Origin: an uncultured Lachnospiraceae bacterium
GTDB lineage: Bacteria; Bacillota; Clostridia; Lachnospirales; Lachnospiraceae
Direction: 5' to 3'
NCBI GenBank assembly: GCA_910579505.1
Contig: CAJTTZ010000015.1
Location: 13,151 to 77,150, forward strand
DNA length: 64,000 nucleotides
Shown here: positions 9,030-17,296 of the stretch, one piece after another
Numbering within the stretch: the stretch's first letter is position 1
Layout: each line of letters begins with the position of its first letter
Notes under the pieces: generated by a model
Seen by the model: the letters and a program-made list of their open reading frames with translations, nothing else
Told to the model about the DNA's origin: nothing
The model's database searches: none
Program-made: the position numbers and the translations under genes

Positions 9030-9110
9030 TTGCCTGAAAAAGCAAAGCACTGTCGCAGAAAAGAATCTTCGACTAGTATAAAATATTAAAAATATGAAGG
9101 AGGAACTACG

Positions 9111-9950
9111 ATGAAAGTAGGTATTATCGGCGCGGGAACAATGGGTTCTGGCATTGCACAGGCATTCGCCATGACAGACGGTTACGAGGTTTGCCTCTGC
9201 GATATCAAGGAAGAGTTCGCTGAGGGCGGTAAGGCAAAGATCCAGAAAAATATGAATTTCCTTGTAGGCAAGGAGAAGATCACCCAGGAGAAGGCTGACG
9301 AGATCATGGGTAAGATCACCACAGGTTTAAACAATATCTGTGGCGACTGCGACCTGATTGTTGAGGTTGCGCTTGAGAAGATGGAGATCAAGCAGGCTAT
9401 CTTTAAGGAGCTGCAGGGCATCGTTAAGAAGGACTGCATGTTTGCAAGTAATACTTCTTCCCTTTCCATCACCAAGATCGGCGAGGGCCTTGACAGACCT
9501 ATGATCGGCATGCATTTCTTCAACCCTGCTGACAGAATGAAGCTGGTTGAGGTAATCAAAGGCGAGAACACCCCTCAGGATATGGTAGATAAGATCACGA
9601 AGATTGCTGAGGAGATCGGCAAGACGCCTGTACAGGTGAAGGAAGCTCCCGGTTTCGTGGTAAACAGAATCCTGATCCCGATGGTTAACGAGGCGATTGG
9701 CGTTCTCGATGCAGGCACTGCTTCCGCAGAGGATATCGACGTAGCTATGCAGCTCGGCGCTTCCCATCCCATGGGTCCCCTGCACCTTGGAGACCTGATC
9801 GGCCTGGATATCTGCCTGGCGATCATGGAGGTGCTCTACAACGAGACAAAGGACGAGAAGTATGCGCCTCAGCCGCTTCTTAAGAAGATGGTGGAAGAGA
9901 AGAAGCTCGGTAGAAAGACCGGCGTTGGTTTCTTTGACTATTCAAAATAG
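9111..9950 (+). CDS. hbd: 3-hydroxybutyryl-CoA dehydrogenase
   Basis: Reduces acetoacetyl-CoA to 3-hydroxybutyryl-CoA with NAD(P)H. Length 279 residues. The N-terminal Rossmann motif GAGTMGSGIAQAFA binds the cofactor; the catalytic His is in GMHFFNPADR and the substrate-binding Ser in SNTSSLSI. The C-terminal helical domain contains PGFVVNRILIPMVNEA and GPLHLGDLIGLD. AAGGAGGAA precedes the start. The downstream gap to bcd contains a multi-arm inverted repeat beginning one base after the stop. Confidence 0.97.
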   Translation: MKVGIIGAGTMGSGIAQAFAMTDGYEVCLCDIKEEFAEGGKAKIQKNMNFLVGKEKITQEKADEIMGKITTGLNNICGDCDLIVEVALEKMEIKQAIFKELQGIVKKDCMFASNTSSLSITKIGEGLDRPMIGMHFFNPADRMKLVEVIKGENTPQDMVDKITKIAEEIGKTPVQVKEAPGFVVNRILIPMVNEAIGVLDAGTASAEDIDVAMQLGASHPMGPLHLGDLIGLDICLAIMEVLYNETKDEKYAPQPLLKKMVEEKKLGRKTGVGFFDYSK

Positions 9951-9951
9951 G

Positions 9952-10080
9952 CACGACAAGCAGACTGAGAATAACTCGAAGAAAGATTTTGACTGCTGGC
10001 AGGCATAAATCTGTTCTTTGAGTTATTTGAAGGTGCAACGTGCACGAAAAATGCGAAGCATTTTGAGTCTGCTTATCGTG
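9952..10080 (+). repeat. Multi-arm inverted repeat between hbd and bcd (family B)
   Basis: Outer arms 9952-9966 (cacgacaagcagact) and 10066-10080 (agtctgcttatcgtg) pair almost perfectly. Inside are a second long stem (gaataactcgaagaaagattt region paired with aaatctgttctttgagttatt), and two small hairpins (gtgcaacgtgcac and aaaatgcgaagcatttt). The element starts immediately after the hbd stop and ends 43 bases before bcd. Confidence 0.75.
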
Positions 10081-10123
10081 AGAAAGGCAGATCATAAAAT
10101 AAAACATGGAGGAATAAAAAATC

Positions 10124-11275
10124 ATGGATTTTACGTTAAGCAAAGAACATGAAATGGCGAGAGCTCTGTTCAAAGAGTTCGCTGAAAAAGAAGTAAAACC
10201 TCTCGCTCAGGAAGTGGACGAGACAGAGGTTTTCCCGAGAGAGACAGTTGAGAAGATGGCGAAGTTAGGCTTTCTCGGCATTCCTGTTCCCAAGGAGTAC
10301 GGCGGACAGGGCTGTGATCCTCTGACATACGCTATGTGCGTGGAGGAGCTCTCTAAAGTATGCGGAACAACAGGCGTTATCGTATCCGCACATACCTCTC
10401 TGTGCTGCGATCCGATCATGACCTACGGTACGGAAGAGCAGAAGCAGAAATACTTAGTTCCCCTTGCAAAGGGTGAGAAGCTGGGCGCATTCGGTCTGAC
10501 AGAGCCCGGTGCAGGTACCGACGCGCAGGGTCAGCAGACAAAGGCTGTGCTTGACGGTGAAGAGTGGGTGCTTAACGGCTCCAAGTGCTTCATCACCAAC
10601 GGTAAGGAAGCTGACGTTTATGTCATTTTTGCAATCACGGGCACGGTTGAGAAGCGCGGCCGCATGCAGAAGGAAATTTCTGCATTTATCGTGGAGAAGG
10701 GAACACCCGGTTTCACCTTCGGTACGAAGGAGAAGAAGATGGGTATCCGCGGTTCTTCCACTTATGAGCTGATCTTTACTGACTGTCGCATCCCGAAGGA
10801 GAATCTCCTTGGGCAGCAGGGTAAGGGCTTTAACATCGCAATGCACACACTGGACGGCGGCCGTATCGGTATCGCTTCCCAGGCGCTTGGCCTTGCGGAG
10901 GGCGCTCTCGACAACACCATCGCTTACGTGAAGGAGAGAAAGCAGTTCGGCAGAGCAATCGGCGCATTCCAGAACACACAGTTCCAGCTTGCGGATATGG
11001 CTACCAAGGTTGAGGCTGCGCAGCTCCTCGTTTACAAGGCTGCCATGGCGAAGGCAACCCAGAAAGTATATTCCGTAGAGGCTGCAAAGGCGAAGCTTTA
11101 CGCGGCAGAGGTAGCTATGGAAGTGACGACCAAGGCGGTTCAGCTGCATGGCGGTTACGGCTACATCAGAGAGTACGACGTTGAGCGCATGATGCGCGAC
11201 GCAAAGATCACGGAGATCTACGAGGGCACAAGCGAAGTGCAGCGTATGGTTATTTCCGGGGCACTGCTTAAGTAA
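10124..11275 (+). CDS. bcd: Butyryl-CoA dehydrogenase
   Basis: FAD enzyme of 383 residues that reduces crotonyl-CoA to butyryl-CoA. With EtfAB it forms the electron-bifurcating complex known from clostridia, which couples this step to ferredoxin reduction by NADH. Acyl-CoA dehydrogenase signatures are visible: GLTEPGAGTDAQ, the C-terminal QLHGGYGY, and the catalytic glutamate region IYEGTSEVQR. GGAGGAA precedes ATG 10124. The next gene is etfB, after a 185-base gap with a family A structured element. Confidence 0.96.
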   Translation: MDFTLSKEHEMARALFKEFAEKEVKPLAQEVDETEVFPRETVEKMAKLGFLGIPVPKEYGGQGCDPLTYAMCVEELSKVCGTTGVIVSAHTSLCCDPIMTYGTEEQKQKYLVPLAKGEKLGAFGLTEPGAGTDAQGQQTKAVLDGEEWVLNGSKCFITNGKEADVYVIFAITGTVEKRGRMQKEISAFIVEKGTPGFTFGTKEKKMGIRGSSTYELIFTDCRIPKENLLGQQGKGFNIAMHTLDGGRIGIASQALGLAEGALDNTIAYVKERKQFGRAIGAFQNTQFQLADMATKVEAAQLLVYKAAMAKATQKVYSVEAAKAKLYAAEVAMEVTTKAVQLHGGYGYIREYDVERMMRDAKITEIYEGTSEVQRMVISGALLK

Positions 11276-11278
11276 GCG

Positions 11279-11371
11279 CGTGAAAAGAAGTTCTAAGACT
11301 CACGCCATAGGGCGTTTCGCCAAGAACTTCTATATTTCACGCCGAAGAATACCAGAAAGCGGTATTCTTCG
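11279..11371 (+). repeat. Two-hairpin intergenic element, copy 1 (family A), after bcd
   Basis: Hairpin 1: left arm 11279-11294 (cgtgaaaagaagttct) pairs with 11323-11341 (agaacttctatatttcacg), enclosing a variable region with its own inverted repeat. Hairpin 2: cgaagaatacc (11343-11353) pairs exactly with ggtattcttcg (11361-11371). It begins four bases after the bcd stop. Further small stems follow (gcggtgc...gcaccgc). The same plan recurs at 15210, 30556 and 40217. Confidence 0.85.
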
Positions 11372-11460
11372 CAGGACGCGGTGCAACGCGGCACCGCAAA
11401 CCGAGTGCCGGCTTACGGCAAAAATGATGCACATAAAAAATATAGAAGGAGAAAAATACA

Positions 11461-12243
11461 ATGAAAATTGTGGTTTGTGTGAAACAGGTTCCGGATACCG
11501 CAGGCGGCGTAAAATTTAATCCTGACGGAACACTTGACAGAGGCGCTATGCTTACCATCATGAACCCTGATGATAAAGCAGGCTTAGAGGCAGCGCTCAG
11601 ATTAAAGGATCAGTACGGTGCAGAGGTTACGGTTGTAACGATGGGTCTTCCCAAGGCGGAAGAGGTTCTGCGTGAGGCTATGGCCATGGGCGCGGACAAG
11701 GGCGTGCTTGTGACAGACAGAGTGCTTGGCGGCGCTGATACATGGGCAACTTCCACCACACTTGCAGGCGCGATCAGAAATCTGGAGTATGATCTCATCA
11801 TTACCGGCCGTCAGGCAATCGACGGCGATACCGCGCAGGTTGGCCCGCAGATTTCCGAGCATCTTGACATCCCTGTCATTTCTTATGCGCAGGATATCAA
11901 GATCGAGGGCGACAGCGTAGTTGTTGAACGTCAGTATGAGGACAGATATCATGTGGTCAAGGCAAAAATGCCTTGCCTGATTACCGCTCTTTCCGAGCTG
12001 AATGAGCCTCGTTATATGACACCCGGCGGCATCTTCGATGCTTATAAGCAGGAGATCACCGTTTGGGGCAGAGCGGATCTTAAGGATGTTGACGATGCGA
12101 ACTTAGGTCTTAAGGGTTCCCCGACCAAGATCGCGAAAGCTTCCGACAAGGTGAGAAAGGGCGCCGGCGAGAAGGTTTCCCTCGATCCCGACGAGTCCGT
12201 AAGCTACATCGTTGACAAGCTTAAAGTTAAACATGTGATTTAA
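11461..12243 (+). CDS. etfB: Electron transfer flavoprotein beta subunit
   Basis: Beta subunit, 260 residues, of the FAD heterodimer that bifurcates electrons from NADH to Bcd and ferredoxin. Family signs are the N-terminal KIVVCVKQVPDTAG, the MNPDDKAGLEAALRLKD stretch, the core VTVVTMGLPKAEEVLREAMAMGAD, and DGDTAQVGPQISEHL. AAGGAGAAAA precedes ATG 11461. The gap to etfA is 226 bases and contains a family C inverted repeat. Confidence 0.97.
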   Translation: MKIVVCVKQVPDTAGGVKFNPDGTLDRGAMLTIMNPDDKAGLEAALRLKDQYGAEVTVVTMGLPKAEEVLREAMAMGADKGVLVTDRVLGGADTWATSTTLAGAIRNLEYDLIITGRQAIDGDTAQVGPQISEHLDIPVISYAQDIKIEGDSVVVERQYEDRYHVVKAKMPCLITALSELNEPRYMTPGGIFDAYKQEITVWGRADLKDVDDANLGLKGSPTKIAKASDKVRKGAGEKVSLDPDESVSYIVDKLKVKHVI

Positions 12244-12421
12244 CAGTTCAGCTAGACCGAATCTGGAAGACAAATTGTGCTTGCACGAGTTTGGCAGACA
12301 GATGATGGTCTGAGGGAACGCCCGTTCAATAAGCAGATCGAGCAAGCTCGATCACGAGGACTGCTTCGTAGCCTCGGTATGAGAGCTGAAGGCACGATTT
12401 TGCGCATGGCGTGGGCTGAAC
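12244..12421 (+). repeat. Long structured element between etfB and etfA (family C, expanded)
   Basis: The core 12252-12314 (agaccgaatctg ... cagatgatggtct) is shared with the element after clpX at 41627-41706, including the central caaattgtgcttgcacga. Here extra hairpins follow the core: gatcgag/ctcgatc, and gaggact with agcctc. Outer arms gttcagc (12246-12252) and gctgaac (12415-12421) close the whole structure. It begins directly after the etfB stop. Confidence 0.75.
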
Positions 12422-12469
12422 GAAACCTATAGAATACGCGTAAAACAAGTGCGCAGAAAGAGGTATAAA

Positions 12470-13516
12470 ATGAATTTAGAAGAATACAAGGGTGTATATG
12501 TCTTTGCGCAGCAGGTAGACAATGAGATCAGCAGTATTGCATTTGAGTTACTTGGCAAAGCAAAAGACCTCGCGAAAGATTTAAATACAGATGTTACGGC
12601 TGTACTGATCGGTTCCGGTGTAAAGGGACTGGCAGACCAGCTCGCTGAGTACGGCGCGGACAAGGTGATCGTTGTGGACGATCCCGAGCTGAAGGATTAC
12701 AGGACGGAGCCTTACGCGCATGCGCTGGCATCCGTGATCAATAAGTATAAACCTGAGATTATGCTGGTGGGCGCTACGGCCATCGGAAGAGATTTGGGCC
12801 CGAGAGTTTCCGCGAGAGTGGCTACCGGCCTTACTGCTGACTGTACCGTTCTTGAGATCGGTGATTTCCCTCTGCAGGCAGTTCCCGGCCAGGAGCAGCT
12901 TCACAACCAGCTGCTTATGACCCGTCCGGCATTCGGCGGCAACACCATCGCTACGATTGCATGTCCTTACAACCGTCCCCAGATGGCTACGGTTCGTGCA
13001 GGCGTTATGCAGAAGATTGACCCCATCAAGGGCGCGAAGGCAAACGTGGAGGAGTTCAATCCCGGCTTTACTCCCGACAACAAGTATGTGGAGATTCTTG
13101 ACATTGTGAAATCCGTTGCTGAGACCGTTGATATCATGGACGCTAAGATTCTCGTGTCCGGCGGCCGTGGCGTAGGCAGCCCGGAGAACTTCAAGATTCT
13201 TGAGGATCTGGCGGAAGTGCTCGGCGGTACCGTAAGCTGCTCCCGTGCGGTTGTGGATTCCGGCTGGAAGCCGAAGGATCTGCAGGTGGGCCAGACAGGT
13301 AAGACCGTCCGCCCGAACGTGTACTTCGCAATCGGTATCTCCGGTGCGATCCAGCACGTGGCAGGTATGGAAGAGTCCGACATCATTGTTGCGATCAACA
13401 AGGATGCCGACGCACCGATCTTCGATGTGGCTGATTACGGCGTAGTGGGCGACCTGAACAAGATCGTTCCGAAGCTGACAGAGGCCCTGAAGGCGGAGAT
13501 TGCAGCGGCTAAATAA
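12470..13516 (+). CDS. etfA: Electron transfer flavoprotein alpha subunit
   Basis: Alpha subunit, 348 residues, partner of etfB. The C-terminal FAD-binding domain is clear: SGGRGVGSPENF, SRAVVDSGW, VGQTGKTVRP and the ISGAIQHVAGM to INKDADAPIFDVADYG stretch. There is no N-terminal ferredoxin domain. GAAAGAGG precedes ATG 12470; a longer upstream frame overlaps the ribosome site. It is the last gene of the operon; a strong terminator follows at 13531-13562. No butyrate kinase or CoA-transferase gene is in the operon, so the final step is encoded elsewhere. Confidence 0.97.
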   Translation: MNLEEYKGVYVFAQQVDNEISSIAFELLGKAKDLAKDLNTDVTAVLIGSGVKGLADQLAEYGADKVIVVDDPELKDYRTEPYAHALASVINKYKPEIMLVGATAIGRDLGPRVSARVATGLTADCTVLEIGDFPLQAVPGQEQLHNQLLMTRPAFGGNTIATIACPYNRPQMATVRAGVMQKIDPIKGAKANVEEFNPGFTPDNKYVEILDIVKSVAETVDIMDAKILVSGGRGVGSPENFKILEDLAEVLGGTVSCSRAVVDSGWKPKDLQVGQTGKTVRPNVYFAIGISGAIQHVAGMEESDIIVAINKDADAPIFDVADYGVVGDLNKIVPKLTEALKAEIAAAK

Positions 13517-13530
13517 CAAATCGAACGAAG

Positions 13531-13562
13531 ACGCCCCGGTTTTTGCCGGGGCGTTTCTTTTT
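13531..13562 (+). terminator. Terminator of the butyryl-CoA operon
   Basis: Perfect nine-base stem acgccccgg/ccggggcgt with loop tttttg, followed by ttctttttt. Confidence 0.93.
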
Positions 13563-13679
13563 TGGCGTGGATATGGTAAGATGATAAATAAGATATAAAA
13601 TTTTAGTCTGAAAAATGCAGATGTAGAAATAAACATAAAACTAAGACGGCAGGACGCAAATATAAAAAGGGGATTGGGT

Positions 13680-15206
13680 ATGGATAGTTATTCATTACAA
13701 CCGCAGAATCAGAACAGAAACACCTTCGGACCTCCGGCGCAGCTTTATCTGCCGCCGAAGAACCACAAAAGGACGGCGCTTATCATTATCCTGTGCGTGG
13801 CTGCTGTGGTTCTTGTGTCCGTTCTGGGTGGCTGGATTTATCATACACACTCGGCGGCATATAAAATCGAAAAGGGCTTTCTGAATCTCATGCGGGAGGC
13901 GGAGGAGATGAAGAATCCGCTTGCCGAGAAGATCGGGGCGGATCAGATCAGGCGGATGTTTGTGGAGGAAGGCGCACATCTTGACACAAAGATGAATGTC
14001 ACTACAGATACATTTTTGGGGCAGGTCACGCTGGGCGTTGACACGGACTGCGAGGTGGACAGACGGGAAAAGGAGATGGCGGCTTCCACGAGTGTCAGTG
14101 TGATGAATTATGAGCTTGCCACGCTGGAATTTTACGGGGATGAGGAGAACTTTTGCTTCTCCATACCCGAACTTTATCTGGAAAATGTTTATATCGAGAA
14201 TGAAAATGTGCTCGACCAGTACAACCATTCCATGTGGGCACAGTTTTTCGGAAAGGCAGAGGGAGACGACTTTTCCATCGACCTGTTCCCGGACGCGTGG
14301 ATTTTTGGCGATGAGGAAGGGGTGGGAAGAGCTTTTCTCAGGGAGTATGCCGATGAAATAGCGGAATGCAGAAGACATATGACCATGGAGAAGGCGGGGA
14401 AGGACCTTTACCGGGTCAGTTTCGACGAACTGTATTTCAACGAACTGGTCAGACAGTTTTTATATGATTATGTGGATTTCTCCAAGGTGGGCAGGGAAGA
14501 CGCCATGGGAATTCTGAGCTATTTTGATGTGGTTTCCGGCGCGGATGAAATCAGTTTCATTTTGGAGATAAACGGTGCGAACCGAATCGAGAGTATCCGC
14601 GTGGAGGAGCCCCTTTCCCTCTGCGACGGCAGGATAAGGATTGACGGGGACATCTATTTTCTGGGCGAAAAGCGCAGTATAGAGAAGATGCAGGGAATGC
14701 TCACGGTGAAAAGCGGGCAGCAGGAAGAGCGGAGAGAGACGGAAATGGTGTGGCAGACAACGCAGAGCCTGGAACTGGATGATTATCGGATGGAATCGGA
14801 TATCAAGTGCGGCATTACGGAGAACGGGGAGACGCGGAATGTGAGACTCGGCTGTGAACTTGAGTGCGACGGGAGAAAGAACAGCTTTGACGGGGAAGTT
14901 ACCTTGAAGGATGTGGAGGATGATTTTGAGCTGGCCTGGCAGGCGTCGGGCGGTTTTTCCCATATCACAAAGGGAGAAAGTTTTGATATGGAGATTGATG
15001 AATTGACGTTCAGCGTGGAGGACGAGGAGCTTTGGCTGGTTCGGGGAGACGTCGGCCTGTCGCCGTTAAAAAGGCAGGTAAGACAGAATGTGAAGGCAAA
15101 AACGGCGTTCTTTGAACTGTCGGAGCGGGAATGGGATAAGATTATCGAGAAGGTGTACAAGGACTACGAATATCTTTTGGAATCAATGTACGGGATGTAC
15201 TGGTAA
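13680..15206 (+). CDS. Unknown membrane-anchored protein (508 aa)
   Basis: No family recognised. A cytosolic N-terminal tail rich in Gln, Asn and Pro (about 1-30) is followed by one membrane helix (about 33-53, IIILCVAAVVLVSVLGGWIY), leaving about 450 residues outside. The outer part is acidic and beta-rich, with repeated alternating strands such as TLGVDTDCEVDRR and VRLGCELECDGRK, suggesting a beta-sandwich or solenoid. ATG 13680 follows AAAAGGGG; a TTG six bases earlier is less likely. A family A two-hairpin element begins four bases after the stop, followed by a 74-aa gene and a DHH phosphoesterase gene in the same direction. Confidence 0.85.
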   Translation: MDSYSLQPQNQNRNTFGPPAQLYLPPKNHKRTALIIILCVAAVVLVSVLGGWIYHTHSAAYKIEKGFLNLMREAEEMKNPLAEKIGADQIRRMFVEEGAHLDTKMNVTTDTFLGQVTLGVDTDCEVDRREKEMAASTSVSVMNYELATLEFYGDEENFCFSIPELYLENVYIENENVLDQYNHSMWAQFFGKAEGDDFSIDLFPDAWIFGDEEGVGRAFLREYADEIAECRRHMTMEKAGKDLYRVSFDELYFNELVRQFLYDYVDFSKVGREDAMGILSYFDVVSGADEISFILEINGANRIESIRVEEPLSLCDGRIRIDGDIYFLGEKRSIEKMQGMLTVKSGQQEERRETEMVWQTTQSLELDDYRMESDIKCGITENGETRNVRLGCELECDGRKNSFDGEVTLKDVEDDFELAWQASGGFSHITKGESFDMEIDELTFSVEDEELWLVRGDVGLSPLKRQVRQNVKAKTAFFELSEREWDKIIEKVYKDYEYLLESMYGMYW

Positions 15207-15209
15207 CAA

Positions 15210-15302
15210 TGTGAGAAGCACTTCTAAAACTCAGCAGCAAAGGCTGCTTTGTTAAGAAGTGCTAAGTCTCACATGGGAGAATGCCTAAAGCGGCATTCTC
15301 CG
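15210..15302 (+). repeat. Two-hairpin intergenic element, copy 2 (family A)
   Basis: Hairpin 1 (15210-15273): left tgtgagaagcacttct, right agaagtgctaagtctcaca, enclosing a small stem gcagc/gctgc. Hairpin 2: gagaatgcc (15277-15285) with ggcattctc (15292-15300). It starts four bases after the stop of the 508-aa protein gene. The left-arm change to AGCACTTCT is matched by AGAAGTGCT on the right. Confidence 0.85.
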
Positions 15303-15362
15303 CAATAAGCAGAGTTACGTTAAAGCTGTGAAAGGGTGGTTAGCGCAGGACGGAGGGGCGAT

Positions 15363-15587
15363 ATGGAAGGGAACGACAGGGAAATGATAGAGGAGATTAT
15401 GCGGCATCTGGATGCGGAATCGCAGCAGGGGGTGTACCGCATGAGCATCACCTTTGACGATGAGAGCGAAGAGGAGAAGAATGTATCCCACGAATGCTGC
15501 AATATGTACGGCAGACCGGCGTCTGAGACAGTGGGGCTCCTGGATATGTACACGGATATGAATGCGGGAGAGCCGGACAGAAAATAG
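15363..15587 (+). CDS. Unknown small acidic protein (74 aa)
   Basis: No family recognised. The protein is soluble and acidic, with a CC pair in HECCNMYG and the stretch MSITFDDESEEEKNVSHE. GGAGGGG stands just before ATG 15363; a GTG at 15336 would add nine residues but lacks a ribosome site. It lies between the 508-aa membrane protein gene and the DHH gene, 41 bases ahead of the latter, and is probably co-transcribed with it. Confidence 0.7.
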   Translation: MEGNDREMIEEIMRHLDAESQQGVYRMSITFDDESEEEKNVSHECCNMYGRPASETVGLLDMYTDMNAGEPDRK

Positions 15588-15628
15588 CGTTATTAGACGG
15601 AGAAATTACGGGGGGACAGTGTGACACC

Positions 15629-17188
15629 ATGATACTGAATGAACTTGCGAAATATGATCCCATCACGATACAGTGCCATGACAATCCCGATGCGGACGCC
15701 ATAGCGGCAGGGTATGCGCTCTGCCGCTATTTTGAGTCTCTGGGAAAGAGCGTGCGCCTTGTTTACGGGGGCAGGAATAAGATACAAAAACCAAACTTGC
15801 TGCTGATGTTGGAACATCTGGAAATTCCCTTGATTTATATAGAAAATGCGGGGGCTTTTCTAAAGGGGGAGCCGGAAGGTAAAATCAGCGGGCTCCTGAT
15901 TACGGTGGACTGTCAGTATGGTTCCGGCAATGTGACGCGGCTGCCGGCGGAGAAGGTGGCGGTGATCGACCATCACCGCCCGGAAACGGAAAACATAGAG
16001 CTTGGAGAGATCAACTCCCATGTGGGAAGCTGCGCCACGCTGGTTTGGCGGCTGCTTACCGAGGCGGGCTATCAGGTGGAGGACAAGCGTCTCGGCACGG
16101 CCCTCTATTATGGTCTTTTTATGGATACCAACCAGTTTGCGGAGCTCTATAATCCGTTAGACCAGGATATGCGGGAGGCGGTTCCGTGTGACAAGTCCCT
16201 GATTACGCTGTTTCGCAACTCCAATCTCTCCCTGCAGGAGCTGGAGGTGGCGGGCGTGGCCCTGCTGCGCTACATTTATAATGACGATTATAACTACGCG
16301 ATCATCAAGGCGAAGCCGTGCGACCCAAATATTCTCGGGCTGATCAGCGATTTTCTGATTCAGGTCGCCGAGGTGCACAGCTGTGTGGTCTACAATGAAA
16401 CCGGGGACGGCTATAAATTTTCGGTCAGGAGCTGCATCAAGGAAGTGCAGGCGGACGAACTGGCGGGTTTTCTCTCGGAGGGCGTAGGTTCCGGCGGAGG
16501 GCACAGGGAGAAAGCGGGCGGTTTTATCAATCTGGTCCTCTATGAGGAAGCCTACCCGACGCTGCATTCGGAAGCGTTTTTCAGCGAGCGGCTGAACGAT
16601 TATTTTGATAATTGTGAGATTATCTGCGCGGCAAACTGCGATATTCACATTTCGGATATGGATATTTATGTCAAAAAACCTGTGACGTTAGGGTATGTGA
16701 TGGCGAAGGACATGCTGCCTGTGGGAACGCCGATTACGGTGCGCACACTGGAGGGGGATCTGGATATCCGGGTGGAGGAGGATCTCGTTATCATGGTGGG
16801 TATTCAGGGAGAGGTATACCCCAACCGTTTTTCCCGTTTTGAGAAAAATTATGAAGTGACGCAGAAGCCTTACAGGGAACATGGCGCGCGCCTCGGCGCG
16901 GGGCTTCTCTACGAGCCTACGATCCACAACAGGGAGACGGGGGAGGTTATGAAGCTGATCGACCATGCGAAGCTGTGTATTTCCGACGGCGGCAGACGGG
17001 TGTTTGCGAAAGAACTGACTAACCGGGTTAAGGTGTTTACCGCGTGGGACAGTGAAAAATATATGCTGGGACGTCCGGGCGACTATCTGCTTGTGCGGTA
17101 CGAGGACAGGAAAGACGTTTATATTTTGGAGCGGGATGTCTTCTTCCACACGTACGAACGGGAAGGTAATTGCAGCGACTTGACTTAG
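15629..17188 (+). CDS. DHH-family phosphoesterase with extra C-terminal domain
   Basis: Protein of 519 residues. Residues about 1-310 form a DHH/DHHA1 phosphoesterase: HDNPDADA (metal ligands), TVDCQYG, the DHH motif in VIDHHRPE, and the DHHA1 signature GSGGGHREKAGG. Enzymes with this fold hydrolyse small phosphodiesters (oligoribonucleotides, cyclic dinucleotides); the substrate here cannot be read. Residues about 330-519 form a second beta-rich domain I do not recognise, containing KPVTLGYVMAKDMLPVGT and a terminal GRPGDYLLVRYED, more than NrnA-type proteins (about 320 residues) carry. The same domain end resembles PGDYG-type modules. ATG 15629 has a G-run ribosome site about 12 bases ahead. 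Confidence 0.85.
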   Translation: MILNELAKYDPITIQCHDNPDADAIAAGYALCRYFESLGKSVRLVYGGRNKIQKPNLLLMLEHLEIPLIYIENAGAFLKGEPEGKISGLLITVDCQYGSGNVTRLPAEKVAVIDHHRPETENIELGEINSHVGSCATLVWRLLTEAGYQVEDKRLGTALYYGLFMDTNQFAELYNPLDQDMREAVPCDKSLITLFRNSNLSLQELEVAGVALLRYIYNDDYNYAIIKAKPCDPNILGLISDFLIQVAEVHSCVVYNETGDGYKFSVRSCIKEVQADELAGFLSEGVGSGGGHREKAGGFINLVLYEEAYPTLHSEAFFSERLNDYFDNCEIICAANCDIHISDMDIYVKKPVTLGYVMAKDMLPVGTPITVRTLEGDLDIRVEEDLVIMVGIQGEVYPNRFSRFEKNYEVTQKPYREHGARLGAGLLYEPTIHNRETGEVMKLIDHAKLCISDGGRRVFAKELTNRVKVFTAWDSEKYMLGRPGDYLLVRYEDRKDVYILERDVFFHTYEREGNCSDLT

Positions 17189-17231
17189 GGAAAAACTGTT
17201 ACAAGTAATTGAACATAATGCGCACAGAATC

Positions 17232-17259
17232 TTGCAGTTTCGGGAAAAATGTGTATAAT
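17232..17259 (+). promoter_or_regulatory. Sigma-A promoter before the 38-aa membrane peptide
   Basis: TTGCAG at 17232-17237 and a consensus TATAAT at 17254-17259, spacing 16, giving a leader of about 100 bases with two hairpins. Confidence 0.75.
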
Positions 17260-17296
17260 TAGTAATGTATGGTCGATGAAACATTTTGTGTGCATC

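Noticed and set aside
12581..13636. 351-codon minus-strand frame opposite etfA
   Set aside because: Antisense shadow caused by biased codon use; etfA is unambiguous.
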